Below are positions 7,433 through 15,834 of a stretch of DNA of 64,000 nucleotides, piece after piece. The stretch comes from Clostridia bacterium (GTDB lineage: Bacteria; Bacillota; Clostridia; Saccharofermentanales; Saccharofermentanaceae): positions 1 to 64,000 of the forward strand of contig JAEEWG010000015.1 in the NCBI GenBank assembly GCA_016287245.1, read 5' to 3'. Within the stretch, counting starts at the first letter, position 1. Each line of letters begins with the position of its first letter. The notes under the pieces were generated by a model. The model searched no databases, was not told the origin of the DNA, and was given only the letters and a program-made list of their open reading frames with translations. Position numbers and translations under genes: made by a program.

Positions 7433-7832
7433 TTGTGTTTCCCCTTATCTTTTTTACTCTTGTCTTATATATGTCTTCTGCACTGGTTTATGCAGTTCTA
7501 GTAATATTTATGCGGATTTTCCTGCTGTTTTCCGGGGGTTTTTCCGGAGCGGTCATGGGAGCTTTTGAAAAGTGCGATTCCCCATGCCACCATTTTCCGA
7601 GAAAATCATGTGCTTTTTTGAAAACAGAATTTCCCCATGACGGATCTTCTACCAAAGATGCGGGATCCGTCATCAGCAAGTGCTATTTTGCAGTGATTAT
7701 ATGCGATTCTTATTCAAAAGCTCTGTTTGGGGGCATGGGGATCTTCAGGTCCTTCATTTTCCCATGACCTTCCGCCTCTCAGCGGGGCATGGGATTTTTC
7801 AAAAATCATGATTCCCCATGTTTTCCATCACA
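7433..7832. other. 400-base region without an intact gene, rich in palindromes
   Basis: Both strands have only short, unconvincing frames here. What can be seen is the CATGGGR/YCCCATG repeat array at 7554-7820, and an inverted repeat TGACGGATC (7638-7646) with GATCCGTCA (7664-7672) between units 2 and 3. The promoter of the ABC operon should lie near 7440-7510, but I could not assign it with confidence. Confidence 0.6.
7554..7820. repeat. Four 33-bp palindromic repeats (CATGGGR...YCCCATG)
   Basis: Four units of exactly 33 bases lie at 7554-7586, 7607-7639, 7734-7766 and 7788-7820. Ends are CATGGGA/CATGGGG and TTCCCCATG/TTTCCCATG, with unit 2 less perfect on the left. Units 1, 2 and 4 share a TTTTGAAAA-like core; unit 3 fits better in reverse. 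Gaps are 20 and 21 bases within the pairs 1-2 and 3-4, and 94 bases between pairs. The design resembles the array at 135-273, but the sequence differs. The left-hand neighbour is the ABC operon and the right-hand neighbour a broken acetyltransferase gene. Confidence 0.8.
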
Positions 7833-8061
7833 TCACAACATCTTTTCCGTGTATCCGCAGGTAAACGGGAAGAAATCGAACTTCTTCGTGCCGATGTGAA
7901 GGAATCCCTTGGACTTGTACCATTTACGAAGCCGCACGTTCTCCTCGACGATCCCGATATTGAGCTTGCTGGCACCCAGCGCTTTGGCTCTGGAGAAAGC
8001 ATCTTTCCGTGATCACACGCACACTCTCTTTAATATCTTCTTTAGTAATCTCTCTGATCAT
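7833..8061 (-). pseudogene. Remnant of a GNAT acetyltransferase gene
   Basis: The minus strand has a proper start: AAAGGAGAAGG, then ATG 8061, encoding MIREITKEDIKESVRVITE, a typical GNAT N-terminus. The matching C-terminal end (ALGASKLNIGIVEENVRLRK, then WYKSKGF and KKFDFFPFTCGY) is read in another frame and ends at TGA 7833-7835. About 70 central residues are missing between them. The original frame instead runs into a stop after about 45 codons. This is an internal deletion with frameshift. The family assignment of the C-terminal part is strong; the decay event could be recent because the ribosome site is intact. Confidence 0.75.
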
Positions 8062-8228
8062 GATCCTTCTCCTTTCTTATTCCTTATGAAAAGATCTGTT
8101 CCTGTTTCTGTTTCCGTCTGTCCCGGCGCCGGGGCTTCCCGAAAAATCAGATTCAGTCTTGCTTTTCCTTACATTTGCAAGTATATTGTAATTAAAAGTG
8201 CCAATCTACATAAATTATATGTCATTTT

Positions 8229-8264
8229 TATAACAATCTTCCACGCCTTTGGAAGATTGTTATA
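8229..8264. promoter_or_regulatory. 14-bp inverted repeat overlapping the AraC gene promoter
   Basis: TATAACAATCTTCC (8229-8242) and GGAAGATTGTTATA (8251-8264) are perfect complements around an 8-base loop. A TATAAT hexamer at 8261-8266 overlaps the right arm, 22 bases before the AraC start codon. It may be an operator for autoregulation or a leader hairpin. Confidence 0.5.
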
Positions 8265-8288
8265 ATTCCGTAGAAGATGAGGTAAATT

Positions 8289-9215
8289 ATGAATCGGGAC
8301 ATCATGGGATTGATCATCAAGCGAGAAGACGGTTCGGAGATCGTTAACTATGACGATCCGCAGTTCCCTTCCTACATTTTTGAGGGCTGGGTCAAGCCGA
8401 AGGTCACTTGGGAGCGCGTGCCGCATTTCCACGAAGATATTGAGATGTGCACCGTCACATCAGGGAAGATGGCCTATAGCGTCAACGGCAAGACCATTAT
8501 GCTCGAAGAGGGCGATACCATCTTCATTAACTCCAACCAGATCCACTACAGTATGGCCATCGAAGAGCAGACCGCCCGTTACGTGATCTTCATCGCACAC
8601 CCCGGGATCCTCAATTCCTCTGTCGCCGTCGAGATGCAGGCGCTGCGCCCGATCATCGATAATAAGGATCTGCCGTATCTCCGGTTCCGCGACATTGATG
8701 AAATGACCGATAAGATGTACAGCCTCATGCATTCCCTTCTGGCCATCCGCCACTGCCCTTTTGAGATCACGAAGCAGTTCTTCCAGATCTGGGACCTCAT
8801 CATCAAAAGGTCCGAGATCATCGGCATCCTCGGACCGGAAGAAGTGTCGGATTCGAGAATGCAGACTTTTAAGAATATGATGCACTTCATCTCAAACAAC
8901 TTCCAGCGGACGCTGACCTTAGAGGAGATCGCCTCTTCCGCCAACATCAGCAAGTCGCTCTGCAACCTTCTCTTCAAGCAGTATGTCGGCGAATCGCCGA
9001 TCAGCTACCTCATGCATTTCCGCGCGAGGAAAATGGCCGAATATCTCCGGTCGAGCAATCTGAGCATGTCCGAGATCTGTTCTCTTTCGGGCTTTTCCGG
9101 CGTCAGCTACATGAGCGAGACCTTTAAGAAATTCTTCGGCGTCTCCCCGCGTGAATACAGGAAGCAATGGAGCGCAGCCACTTCAAATGAAACAGCGGCC
9201 CTTCCGAAGAAGTGA
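8289..9215 (+). CDS. AraC family transcriptional regulator with cupin sensor domain
   Basis: A 308-residue regulator. Residues about 30-110 form a cupin-type sugar-binding domain (VPHFHEDIEMCTVTSGKMAY ... EEGDTIFINSNQIHY). Residues about 195-295 form the double helix-turn-helix (TLEEIASSANISKSLCNLLF, ISYLMHFRARKMAEYL, SEICSLSGFSGVSYMSETFK, FFGVSPREYRK). Such proteins usually activate a carbohydrate gene set nearby, but the genes around are an ABC exporter and unknown proteins, so the target is not evident. It is transcribed alone, with a perfect inverted repeat over its -10 region and a terminator at its end. Confidence 0.9.
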   Translation: MNRDIMGLIIKREDGSEIVNYDDPQFPSYIFEGWVKPKVTWERVPHFHEDIEMCTVTSGKMAYSVNGKTIMLEEGDTIFINSNQIHYSMAIEEQTARYVIFIAHPGILNSSVAVEMQALRPIIDNKDLPYLRFRDIDEMTDKMYSLMHSLLAIRHCPFEITKQFFQIWDLIIKRSEIIGILGPEEVSDSRMQTFKNMMHFISNNFQRTLTLEEIASSANISKSLCNLLFKQYVGESPISYLMHFRARKMAEYLRSSNLSMSEICSLSGFSGVSYMSETFKKFFGVSPREYRKQWSAATSNETAALPKK

Positions 9216-9230
9216 CCGCTGCCTCCCATT
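9193..9230. terminator. Terminator overlapping the AraC stop codon
   Basis: CAGCGG (9193-9198) pairs with CCGCTG (9216-9221), with inner CTTC/GAAG pairing. The sequence CCCATTTTTGCTTTTC follows on the + strand. Confidence 0.55.
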
Positions 9231-9287
9231 TTTGCTTTTCTGCTTTTCCTGTTTTTCGCTTTATATCTTTTCGTTTTCCTATTCTTC

Positions 9288-9689
9288 TTATGCCAGGAAC
9301 CAGATGACCGAGTATGCAATCTGGCGGACGAAGGTGTCGCCGAAGTCCTCGAGATCGATGCCGTTGCAGGTGCTGTTATAAAGGCGGGAAACGAGCGGGT
9401 TGTTTCTGACGATCGACGGCATTCCGGAGATAACATCATGCAGGAAGATGTGTGCGTAGATCTCCTTGGCGACGGATTCTTCCGACATGCCTTCGATCTT
9501 ATTGTTCTCCACGATATCAGCTGCGGCCGCTCTGCACTCGTCCTTGTCGAGCGCGATCTCTGTGATGCCGATGTTCATGGTCTTGATGAGGCCGTGGTTG
9601 ATGAAGTTTGCAAGCTTCAAGCTCTTGACCGGCTTTGCGACGACCAGTGCTACCATAACCATAATTGCGATCTTAAGAAGAGTTTTCAT
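9288..9689 (-). CDS. Small membrane-anchored or exported unknown protein
   Basis: A 133-residue protein. The first 20 residues (MKTLLKIAIMVMVALVVAKP) form an N-terminal membrane segment or uncleaved signal. The rest is mixed helical (IALDKDECRAAAADIVENNK ... SKEIYAH-like helix ... LHDVISGMPSIVRNNP) and ends with a short hydrophobic stretch (IAYSVIWFLA). No family is recognised. The ribosome site GAGGAAA is good and the gene stands alone between convergent and divergent neighbours. Two Cys residues in the soluble part could form a disulfide. Confidence 0.6.
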   Translation of the reverse strand: MKTLLKIAIMVMVALVVAKPVKSLKLANFINHGLIKTMNIGITEIALDKDECRAAAADIVENNKIEGMSEESVAKEIYAHIFLHDVISGMPSIVRNNPLVSRLYNSTCNGIDLEDFGDTFVRQIAYSVIWFLA

Positions 9690-9846
9690 GTCGTTTTTCC
9701 TCGCTTCGTTTCTTTATGTTTTCATTCTAGAAAAGATCCGTTCCCCGTCCCATCGATGGCGCTTACGCGGTACTTACACTTTTGTAAGGATGGTGAAAGA
9801 GTCTGTAAGATAGCGAATTAAAAACGGTATTTCGGAGAACTTCTCC

Positions 9847-9874
9847 ATGACATCAAAATTCTTTATCGTATAAT
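9847..9874 (+). promoter_or_regulatory. Promoter of the zinc-ribbon membrane protein gene
   Basis: A perfect TATAAT (9869-9874) with ATGACA 16 bases upstream as -35, about 35 bases before the start codon. Confidence 0.5.
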
Positions 9875-9909
9875 GGAAGATGACAGAAAGAATAAGGACG
9901 GTATAAGAA

Positions 9910-11112
9910 ATGGCTACACTTTGTAGAAACTGCGGTAATCCGCTCTACTACGATCCGGTTTCCCGTCGGGTCGTCTGTGAAGCATGCGGAAGTGCATTTG
10001 ACGCGGAAAGCGTTGAAGCATATGGAAAAGAACTGGAAGAGAACACCGGAGCGGTAAAGGAATTCCTCGAATGTCACGTTTACGCCTGCAGTTCCTGCGG
10101 CGGCGAGATCGTCGTTAACGGAAGCGAAGCTTCGGCGACCTGCATCTACTGCGGAAGCCCGAGCGTCATCTTCAGCCGTATCAGTAAAGAACGCCGTCCG
10201 GACTTCATCCTTCCTTTCCAGATCTCAAAAGAGCAGGCCACGGACATCATCCGCGCCCGCTTTAAGGGTGGTCTTTTTATCCCGAAGGAATTTAAGAATC
10301 TTCAGCCGGATTCCGTCCGCGGCATCTATATTCCTTACTGGCTCGTAGATGTCTATCACGCAGAGTCGGATATCCTATGCATGAAACCAAGCGGCAGCAA
10401 CTCATCGACCATAAGCTACTACGCCCGCGCAGGCCACATGAAGATGAACAATCTTCCGATCGAAGCGTCGCTTCAGTTAAACGATTCGAGCTCCCAGCGC
10501 CTTGAGCCGTATGATTTTCGAAAACTCAAGCACTTCGACGAAGAGTACATGCTGGGCTTTTACTCGAACATGTCCGACATGACATTCGGCGATCTTCGAA
10601 AGACCGTGGATGCCAGAGCAGAGACTATCTTTAAATGGAATATGAGATTTAAGATCCCCTCTGGGTCCGGAAGGAATATCACCGACAGCCAGTCGGCGAC
10701 CCTGATCGATAAGGATCTGAAGTACGCTCTCCTCCCTGCCTGGTTCGTGACCGTGCAGTACGAAGGAAAGCCGCACACGATCCTCGTAAATGGTGAGAAC
10801 GGAAAAGTCGTCTGCGGACTTCCGTGGAATAAAAAACTCTTCTGGTCACTCGTCGGCATCGTCACCGCTTCCGTCGGCGGATTCTTCGCACTGATCAGCG
10901 GCATCATCACCGCCATATTGTCCATGGGACCCGGCGGCTCCCTAAATACTTTGATGACGATTCCTACTTTTCTCCCGCTCGCGCTCCCATGGCTTCTATT
11001 CTCGTCGATCTTCTTCCTGATCGGCCTGATCAAGTATAAGAAAGTCACCGAGCAGACGAAGCTCACGCAGGACGTCGATATTTTCAACTTCGCTAAGAAG
11101 AGACAGGGGTGA
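9910..11112 (+). CDS. Double zinc-ribbon protein with C-terminal membrane anchor
   Basis: A 400-residue protein. Two zinc ribbons lie at the N-terminus: Cys 5, 8, 23, 26 and Cys 60, 63, 78, 81. A long soluble domain follows (FILPFQISKEQA ... IYIPYWLVDVYH ... LLPAWFVTVQY with NGENG). Two membrane segments lie at about 310-375 (FWSLVGIVTASVGGFFALIS and LPLALPWLLFSSIFFLIGLI). It resembles the 'TFIIB-type zinc ribbon' proteins of Firmicutes, whose function is unknown. Two other genes here (42486 and 44118) share the ribbon spacing and the PxW...NGxxG motif but lack membrane segments. It forms a pair with the small membrane protein downstream. Confidence 0.75.
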   Translation: MATLCRNCGNPLYYDPVSRRVVCEACGSAFDAESVEAYGKELEENTGAVKEFLECHVYACSSCGGEIVVNGSEASATCIYCGSPSVIFSRISKERRPDFILPFQISKEQATDIIRARFKGGLFIPKEFKNLQPDSVRGIYIPYWLVDVYHAESDILCMKPSGSNSSTISYYARAGHMKMNNLPIEASLQLNDSSSQRLEPYDFRKLKHFDEEYMLGFYSNMSDMTFGDLRKTVDARAETIFKWNMRFKIPSGSGRNITDSQSATLIDKDLKYALLPAWFVTVQYEGKPHTILVNGENGKVVCGLPWNKKLFWSLVGIVTASVGGFFALISGIITAILSMGPGGSLNTLMTIPTFLPLALPWLLFSSIFFLIGLIKYKKVTEQTKLTQDVDIFNFAKKRQG

Positions 11113-11117
11113 TATAG

Positions 11118-11429
11118 ATGCAGATATTTCTTATTATAATATTAAGTCTTGTTTTCGGCGGAGCCATCGGCTTTTCGATCGGATTTTTCATCTTCAGCAT
11201 CATGCTGAACCGTTCCAACAATTTCGGCGATACCCGCCTCAACGACTATGCGAAAGCCTCCGAGATCGAGGTCACCTATAAGGCAGACCGGATCCAGCGG
11301 GACCCGGCCGTTTTAAAGCAGCACCTCGAGTACGGTATGCACGACCTCATCAACCAGCCGTCTTATCGCGCGATCATGGAAAGATCCGTCAAGAACCCGG
11401 ACAGCGACCCGGTATCGCATAACGTCTGA
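11118..11429 (+). CDS. Small single-pass membrane protein
   Basis: A 103-residue protein with one N-terminal membrane segment (IFLIIILSLVFGGAIGFSIG, continuing to about residue 30). The soluble tail of about 70 residues is charged (NDYAKASEIEVTYKADRIQR ... SYRAIMERSVKNPDSD). It begins 5 bases after the stop of the zinc-ribbon protein and uses AGGGGTGAT overlapping that stop as ribosome site, so the two are co-translated and probably act together at the membrane. No family is recognised. Confidence 0.65.
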   Translation: MQIFLIIILSLVFGGAIGFSIGFFIFSIMLNRSNNFGDTRLNDYAKASEIEVTYKADRIQRDPAVLKQHLEYGMHDLINQPSYRAIMERSVKNPDSDPVSHNV

Positions 11430-11534
11430 CCGTTCTTTACTTCCGCCGGAGCACTTCTGAAGTGAATTGCCTGCGGAAACGGGACCCCATCTGAATGGAT
11501 TCATCGGCATAATTCATATTTTGCAAATAAAAAA

Positions 11535-11565
11535 GGACCGTTCCCGAAGGAACGGTCCTCATTTT
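11535..11565. terminator. Bidirectional terminator
   Basis: GGACCGTTCC (11535-11544) and GGAACGGTCC (11549-11558) form a perfect 10-pair stem with a 4-base loop. It is flanked by A-runs on the left and ATTTTTC on the right. It serves the converging zinc-ribbon pair and gap. Confidence 0.9.
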
Positions 11566-11601
11566 TCGTCTTGTCTTAAGAACTCTTAAGCAGTGCGGTT
11601 A

Positions 11602-11657
11602 ATAGCTGAGTTCTGCGTTCATGCCGAACTCTTTTGAATCTATTAGCCGAGTTCTGC
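11602..11657. repeat. Short duplication at the 3' end of gap
   Basis: AATAGCTGAGTTCTGCG at about 11602-11618 repeats, with few changes, the end of gap (ATTAGCCGAGTTCTGCG, about 11641-11657). On the minus strand the extra copy would read AELS and TAT after the gap stop, so it looks like a duplicated gene end. Confidence 0.45.
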
Positions 11658-12644
11658 GAAGTACTTGATTGTACGAACCATCTGAGATGTGTAGGAGTTC
11701 TCGTTGTCATACCAGGATACTACCTGAACGAGGTTGTCAGCGCCAACCATTGTCTGTGTAGCATCGAAGATAGAACCGTATGTAGAACCAACGATATCAG
11801 AGGAAACGATCTCGTCCTCGTTGTAACCGAAGGACTCGTTGGAAGCAGCCTTCATAGCAGCGTTGATCTCTTCCTTAGTAACGGACTTCTCAACTGTAGC
11901 TACGAGAATTGTTGTAGAACCTGTCGGTGTCGGAACACGCTGAGCGGAACCGATGAGCTTACCGTTGAGCTCCGGGATAACCAGGCCGATAGCCTTAGCA
12001 GCACCTGTGGAGTTCGGAACGATGTTGATAGCACCGGCACGGGATCTTCTGAGGTCACCCTTACGCTGCGGGCCGTCGAGGATCATCTGGTCGCCTGTGT
12101 AAGCGTGGATGGTGCTCATGATACCGGACTTGATGCCAGCGAGATCATTGAGAGCCTTAGCCATCGGAGCCAGGCAGTTAGTTGTGCAGGAAGCAGCAGA
12201 GATGATCTTGTCATCAGCTGTCAGAGTTGTGTGGTTTACATTGTAAACGATTGTCGGGAGATCGTTACCAGCCGGAGCGGAGATAACAACCTTCTTAGCA
12301 CCGGCGTTGATGTGAGCCTGTGCCTTTTCCTTAGATGTGTAGAAACCGGAGCACTCGAGAACTACGTCAACACCGAGCTCGCCCCAAGGACAATTGTTAG
12401 CATCCGGCTCTTTGTAGATCTTCAGTGTCTTACCGTCAACTGTGATGGAATCTTCACCAGCGGAAACGGTATCCTTCAGAGCGTAGGAACCCTGAGCGGA
12501 GTCATACTTCAGAAGATGAGCAAGCATCTTCGGGGATGTGAGGTCGTTGATAGCAACTACTTCGTAGCCTTCTGCGCCAAACATCTGACGGAAAGCAAGA
12601 CGGCCGATACGACCAAAACCATTGATTGCAACTTTAACTGCCAT
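11643..12644 (-). CDS. gap: Glyceraldehyde-3-phosphate dehydrogenase
   Basis: A 333-residue glycolytic enzyme that oxidises glyceraldehyde 3-phosphate to 1,3-bisphosphoglycerate with NAD+. The Rossmann start [10 protein letters not shown] is at 7-16, the catalytic Cys 153 in SAASCTTNC, the paired His 180 in HAYTGDQ, and the C-terminal SWYDNENSY motif is intact. Length is normal. The N-terminal region after the nucleotide-binding loop (VAINDLTSP) is of the NAD-preferring type. Start ATG 12644 has TAGGAGG 7-8 bases upstream. It is alone rather than in a gap-pgk-tpi cluster, with a bidirectional terminator downstream. The leader of about 100 bases holds a small CCCC/GGGG hairpin at 12666-12677. 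Confidence 0.97.
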   Translation of the reverse strand: MAVKVAINGFGRIGRLAFRQMFGAEGYEVVAINDLTSPKMLAHLLKYDSAQGSYALKDTVSAGEDSITVDGKTLKIYKEPDANNCPWGELGVDVVLECSGFYTSKEKAQAHINAGAKKVVISAPAGNDLPTIVYNVNHTTLTADDKIISAASCTTNCLAPMAKALNDLAGIKSGIMSTIHAYTGDQMILDGPQRKGDLRRSRAGAINIVPNSTGAAKAIGLVIPELNGKLIGSAQRVPTPTGSTTILVATVEKSVTKEEINAAMKAASNESFGYNEDEIVSSDIVGSTYGSIFDATQTMVGADNLVQVVSWYDNENSYTSQMVRTIKYFAELG

Positions 12645-12909
12645 GTTAAAATCCTCCTATATTTTCCCCTCTTGGGGATTATTAATGAGATTGTGCACAT
12701 ATTCGCACCGATAAAATTCTACAACAGAACCATCTATATTACAATCAGATTTCACCCCGAAAAACCGAAAAAACTGTGAATAATTCTCATTTTCGTACAT
12801 TTGCACCATCAAATGATTTTCATTAGGAAAAGACCCGTTCCGATATTGTTCCTATCAAAGATAATAGAGACAGGACCCCCGCGTCCTATACCGCAGGAGA
12901 TCCCACTTT

Positions 12910-14298
12910 TTACTCATCTCTGGTGATGTTTTTGACCCATTTATACTTCACATAATGGATATACACCGCCGGGATCTTCACGAACTCGTCGAGCGTCAGG
13001 ATCGCCGCGACCGCGACGACCGGCAGGTTCCAGACGAAAGCCGCGAGGGCGCCCAGAGGTACGACCACGAGCCAGAGGGTGATGCAGTCGCAGATCATGC
13101 CGAACTTCGTATCTCCGCCCGAGGGGAAGATACCGCCGATGACGGTGGAATTTAATGAGTTTCCTATGATGTAGTAGGCCCCCATCAGAAGCATCCACTT
13201 AAGATAACCATGCGCGACCGGCGTCATGCCCGTCGGTATCATCAGCGCCAGTGGAGTAAGCCCTAAGATCACAAGTCCGGAGATAAAACCGACGAACAGA
13301 GAAAGGCGGACGAAGCGGCCTCCGGCACGCTTTGCTTTGTCGAGTTCCCCTGCTCCGAGCATTTTTCCGATGATGATGCTGGCACCGGTGGCAAGACCCC
13401 AGCAGACCGAAGCGATGATGTTTCTTACGATCGCCGAGATGGAGTTGGCCGCCGTGGCATCCGATCCCAGGTGGCCCATAATGACCGAGTACATGGTCAC
13501 ACCGCCACCCCAGCCGAACTGGTTGATCATAACAGGCAGCGAGTACTTCCAGAAATCCTTATGGATGAACTTTTTGGCCAGGGATATAAGTTTTCGGATA
13601 CGGAACCGGACGCAGTCAGTCCGGACGACCGCGATGATGATGAGCACCAGCTCGAGCACACGGGAAAGGACAGTCGCCAGTGCCGCGCCCTCGATGCCCA
13701 TTTCCGGGAAAGGCCCGATACCGAAGATCAGAAGTCCGTTCAGAATAATGTTCACGACCACGCCGATCGTGGAGATGACTGTACTGAGCATGGTCTTCTC
13801 GCAGATCTTCATGAAGCACAGATACGTATCCACAAAACCCATCAGGACATAGCCGATCGCCACCATGCGCAGATATTTGACACCGCCGTCGATGAGCTCC
13901 TGATCACTCGTGAATACACGCATCAGGACCTGCGGGCAGATAAATGCCGCCAGCGTGAAAAGAAGTCCGACCAGCATGGCGTAACGCATCGCGACGCCGA
14001 GAACATCCTCGAGGGTCTTCGTCTCTTTTTTGCCCCAGTACTGGGCGCCGAGGACCATCGCACCGGTCAGGAACGTATTGATGAAAAGATAGTATACGAA
14101 AGCGACCTGCCCCGCGAGTGATACGGCAGACAGGGATGTCTGATTTAGAAAGCCCAGCATGAAAGCATCGGAGGCCGTGACCAGCGATGCCATGAAATAC
14201 TGGAAGACGATGGGGAGCACAAGATGCAAAAGTGCCCGATAGAAGGCCTTCCGGTTATCTATGTCCGGAAAAGCCTGTACGTTTGTATTCTCTGCCAT
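12910..14298 (-). CDS. MATE family multidrug/cation exporter
   Basis: A 462-residue protein with 12 hydrophobic segments in two related halves. The first half has FYRALLHLVLPIVFQYFMAS and the second FWKYSLPVMINQFGWGGGVT, the repeat typical of MATE antiporters. Family hallmarks such as GAQYWGKKE, LNGLLIFGIGPFPEMGIEGA and WGLATGASIIIGKMLGAGE are present. It would export drugs or metabolites in exchange for Na+ or H+. It starts 6 bases after the stop of the MBL-fold hydrolase gene, so the two form an operon. The ribosome site is weak and coupling is likely. Confidence 0.92.
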   Translation of the reverse strand: MAENTNVQAFPDIDNRKAFYRALLHLVLPIVFQYFMASLVTASDAFMLGFLNQTSLSAVSLAGQVAFVYYLFINTFLTGAMVLGAQYWGKKETKTLEDVLGVAMRYAMLVGLLFTLAAFICPQVLMRVFTSDQELIDGGVKYLRMVAIGYVLMGFVDTYLCFMKICEKTMLSTVISTIGVVVNIILNGLLIFGIGPFPEMGIEGAALATVLSRVLELVLIIIAVVRTDCVRFRIRKLISLAKKFIHKDFWKYSLPVMINQFGWGGGVTMYSVIMGHLGSDATAANSISAIVRNIIASVCWGLATGASIIIGKMLGAGELDKAKRAGGRFVRLSLFVGFISGLVILGLTPLALMIPTGMTPVAHGYLKWMLLMGAYYIIGNSLNSTVIGGIFPSGGDTKFGMICDCITLWLVVVPLGALAAFVWNLPVVAVAAILTLDEFVKIPAVYIHYVKYKWVKNITRDE

Positions 14299-14304
14299 TT
14301 GAAA

Positions 14305-14949
14305 TTATCCGATCTTAATGATTACCTCTGTTTCAGGAGACGTCTTCTTCACTTCATTTTCGAAGATCTTCCCGCAGTCCGCACCGCCGACGATGCTTCC
14401 ATAGTGCGTCGGGATGGCATACTTCGGACGAAGGATCCCGGCTAATTCCGCGGCCTCATAGGCATCCATGGTGTACTTGCCGCCGCAGGGAAGAAGGAGC
14501 ACATCGCAGGAGACAGACTTTGCCTCTTCCGTGATGTCCATATCTCCGCACACATAGTAGCGGAGAGAGCCGATCGTGACGACATATCCGACGAACTTCT
14601 GCTCCTTCGGATGGAAAGGCTTATTCGGATTATATGAAGCGATGACTTCAACGGGAAAGCCTGATACCTCAAGCGTATCTCCGGCATTTGCGACCACGAT
14701 CCGATCGGAAGAAAGACCGAAATCCGTTACAGCCAGGCCTGCCGCGACCTTCGGCGCCACGATGATAGTGTCGTCCTTGATGATCTTCTTTATGTCTTCC
14801 GGTGAATAGTGATCGTAGTGATCGTGTGTCACGAAAATGATATCTGCGTCGGAGGTCGATTCTTTTATACGAAAAGGATCGAAGTAAATGATCTTTTCTG
14901 CTTCTACTCGAATACTGCTGTGTGAATTGATCGAGATCTGATCAAGCAT
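14305..14949 (-). CDS. MBL-fold metal-dependent hydrolase (UlaG-like)
   Basis: A 214-residue metallo-beta-lactamase-fold protein. The metal motif is THDHYDHYS (residues about 41-49), with further ligands in GDMDIT and THYGSI. The N-terminus ISINSHSSIRVEAEKIIYFD and the downstream DADIIFVTHDHYDH match the small UlaG/YtkL-like group of hydrolases. Their substrates are mostly unknown; in UlaG it is an ascorbate-6-phosphate lactone. It has a strong ribosome site GAGGGAAAAG, a TATAAT promoter, and leads the operon with the MATE exporter. Confidence 0.88.
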   Translation of the reverse strand: MLDQISINSHSSIRVEAEKIIYFDPFRIKESTSDADIIFVTHDHYDHYSPEDIKKIIKDDTIIVAPKVAAGLAVTDFGLSSDRIVVANAGDTLEVSGFPVEVIASYNPNKPFHPKEQKFVGYVVTIGSLRYYVCGDMDITEEAKSVSCDVLLLPCGGKYTMDAYEAAELAGILRPKYAIPTHYGSIVGGADCGKIFENEVKKTSPETEVIIKIG

Positions 14950-14987
14950 TTTTCTTTTCCCTCACTTTGTGAATTTCTTACAGTTTG

Positions 14988-15014
14988 ATTATAACATGTC
15001 ACTATTCTTTTCAA
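14988..15014 (-). promoter_or_regulatory. Promoter of the MBL hydrolase-MATE operon
   Basis: The minus strand reads TTGAAA, 15 bases, then TATAAT. The spacer is short, but both hexamers are good. It lies in the gap shared with the divergent aquaporin gene. Confidence 0.45.
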
Positions 15015-15067
15015 CGTGTTATTCTTATATCATAGGTAAATAGATTTTCATAGAAGGAGGATTTATT

Positions 15068-15775
15068 ATGGATTCTATAAGAAAGTACTTAGCTGAGATC
15101 ATCGGTACATTCGTACTGGTATTCTTCGGCTGTGGAACTGCGATCGTAACAGGGTGCAGTCTGGAAAGACCTGCCGCTTATCTTCTGACCGCTCTGGCTT
15201 TCGGTCTGGTCATCGTGGCGATGGCATATTCCATCGGAAATATCTCCGGATGCCACATCAACCCGGCTGTTTCTCTGGCCATGTTCGTCAACAAAAAGAT
15301 GTCGCTTCAGGATATGCTCCTCTACTGGTGCTCCCAGCTTGTAGGTGCCTGCGGTGGAGCTCTTCTGCTCTCCGTATTCTTTAATCCGGACGACAGCGGA
15401 TTCGGCTGCAATGGTCTTTTCGACAATGACGTAGCGAAGTCCTTCGTTATCGAGGGTGTACTGACATTCGTATTCATCCTCGCGATCCTGGGCGTAACTT
15501 CGAAGATCGCAAACGGCAACATCGCCGGCATGGTCATCGGTCTTACCCTGACACTGGTCCACATCCTCGGCATCGGCTTTACCGGAACTTCCGTCAACCC
15601 GGCCAGATCCATCGGACCTGCTCTCTTCAAGGGTGGTGAGGCGCTCGAGAATATTTGGATCTTTATCGTAGCTCCGCTCTTTGGCGCTGCTCTGGCAGCG
15701 ATCATCTACCGCTTCCTCGATCCGTCTTCCGTAGCTAAGGCGGAAAAGAAAGAAGAAGCAAAGAAAGAGGCTTAA
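15068..15775 (+). CDS. aqpZ: Aquaporin (MIP family, AqpZ-like)
   Basis: A 235-residue channel with six membrane segments and the two half-helix motifs of the MIP family: SGCHINPAVS near residue 60 and GTSVNPARS near residue 180. The N-terminus YLAEIIGTFVLVFFGCGTAI is typical of AqpZ. The C-terminal motif with SVNPARSIGPALF suggests a water channel rather than a glycerol facilitator (which would have NxARDxxPR). The tail is Lys/Glu rich. It has a strong ribosome site AGAAGGAGG. It is a single gene facing the EAL protein gene. Confidence 0.9.
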   Translation: MDSIRKYLAEIIGTFVLVFFGCGTAIVTGCSLERPAAYLLTALAFGLVIVAMAYSIGNISGCHINPAVSLAMFVNKKMSLQDMLLYWCSQLVGACGGALLLSVFFNPDDSGFGCNGLFDNDVAKSFVIEGVLTFVFILAILGVTSKIANGNIAGMVIGLTLTLVHILGIGFTGTSVNPARSIGPALFKGGEALENIWIFIVAPLFGAALAAIIYRFLDPSSVAKAEKKEEAKKEA

Positions 15776-15802
15776 GCCCCTTTCTGATAAAAGCTGAATA
15801 GT

Positions 15803-15822
15803 AAGGCACATCGCCTTCTTTA
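15803..15822. terminator. Weak hairpin between aquaporin and EAL genes
   Basis: AAGGC (15803-15807) and GCCTT (15813-15817), followed by CTTTA. Only five pairs. It is the sole candidate terminator between these converging genes. Confidence 0.3.
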
Positions 15823-15834
15823 GGGAAAAGTTTC

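Noticed and set aside
12666..12677. Riboswitch or attenuator before gap
   Set aside because: Only a four-pair CCCC/GGGG hairpin is visible; no known riboswitch core could be recognised in the leader.
11634..12779. 381-codon open frame on the + strand
   Set aside because: It is antisense to gap, whose catalytic residues are intact; codon bias of the highly expressed gap gene leaves the opposite strand open.
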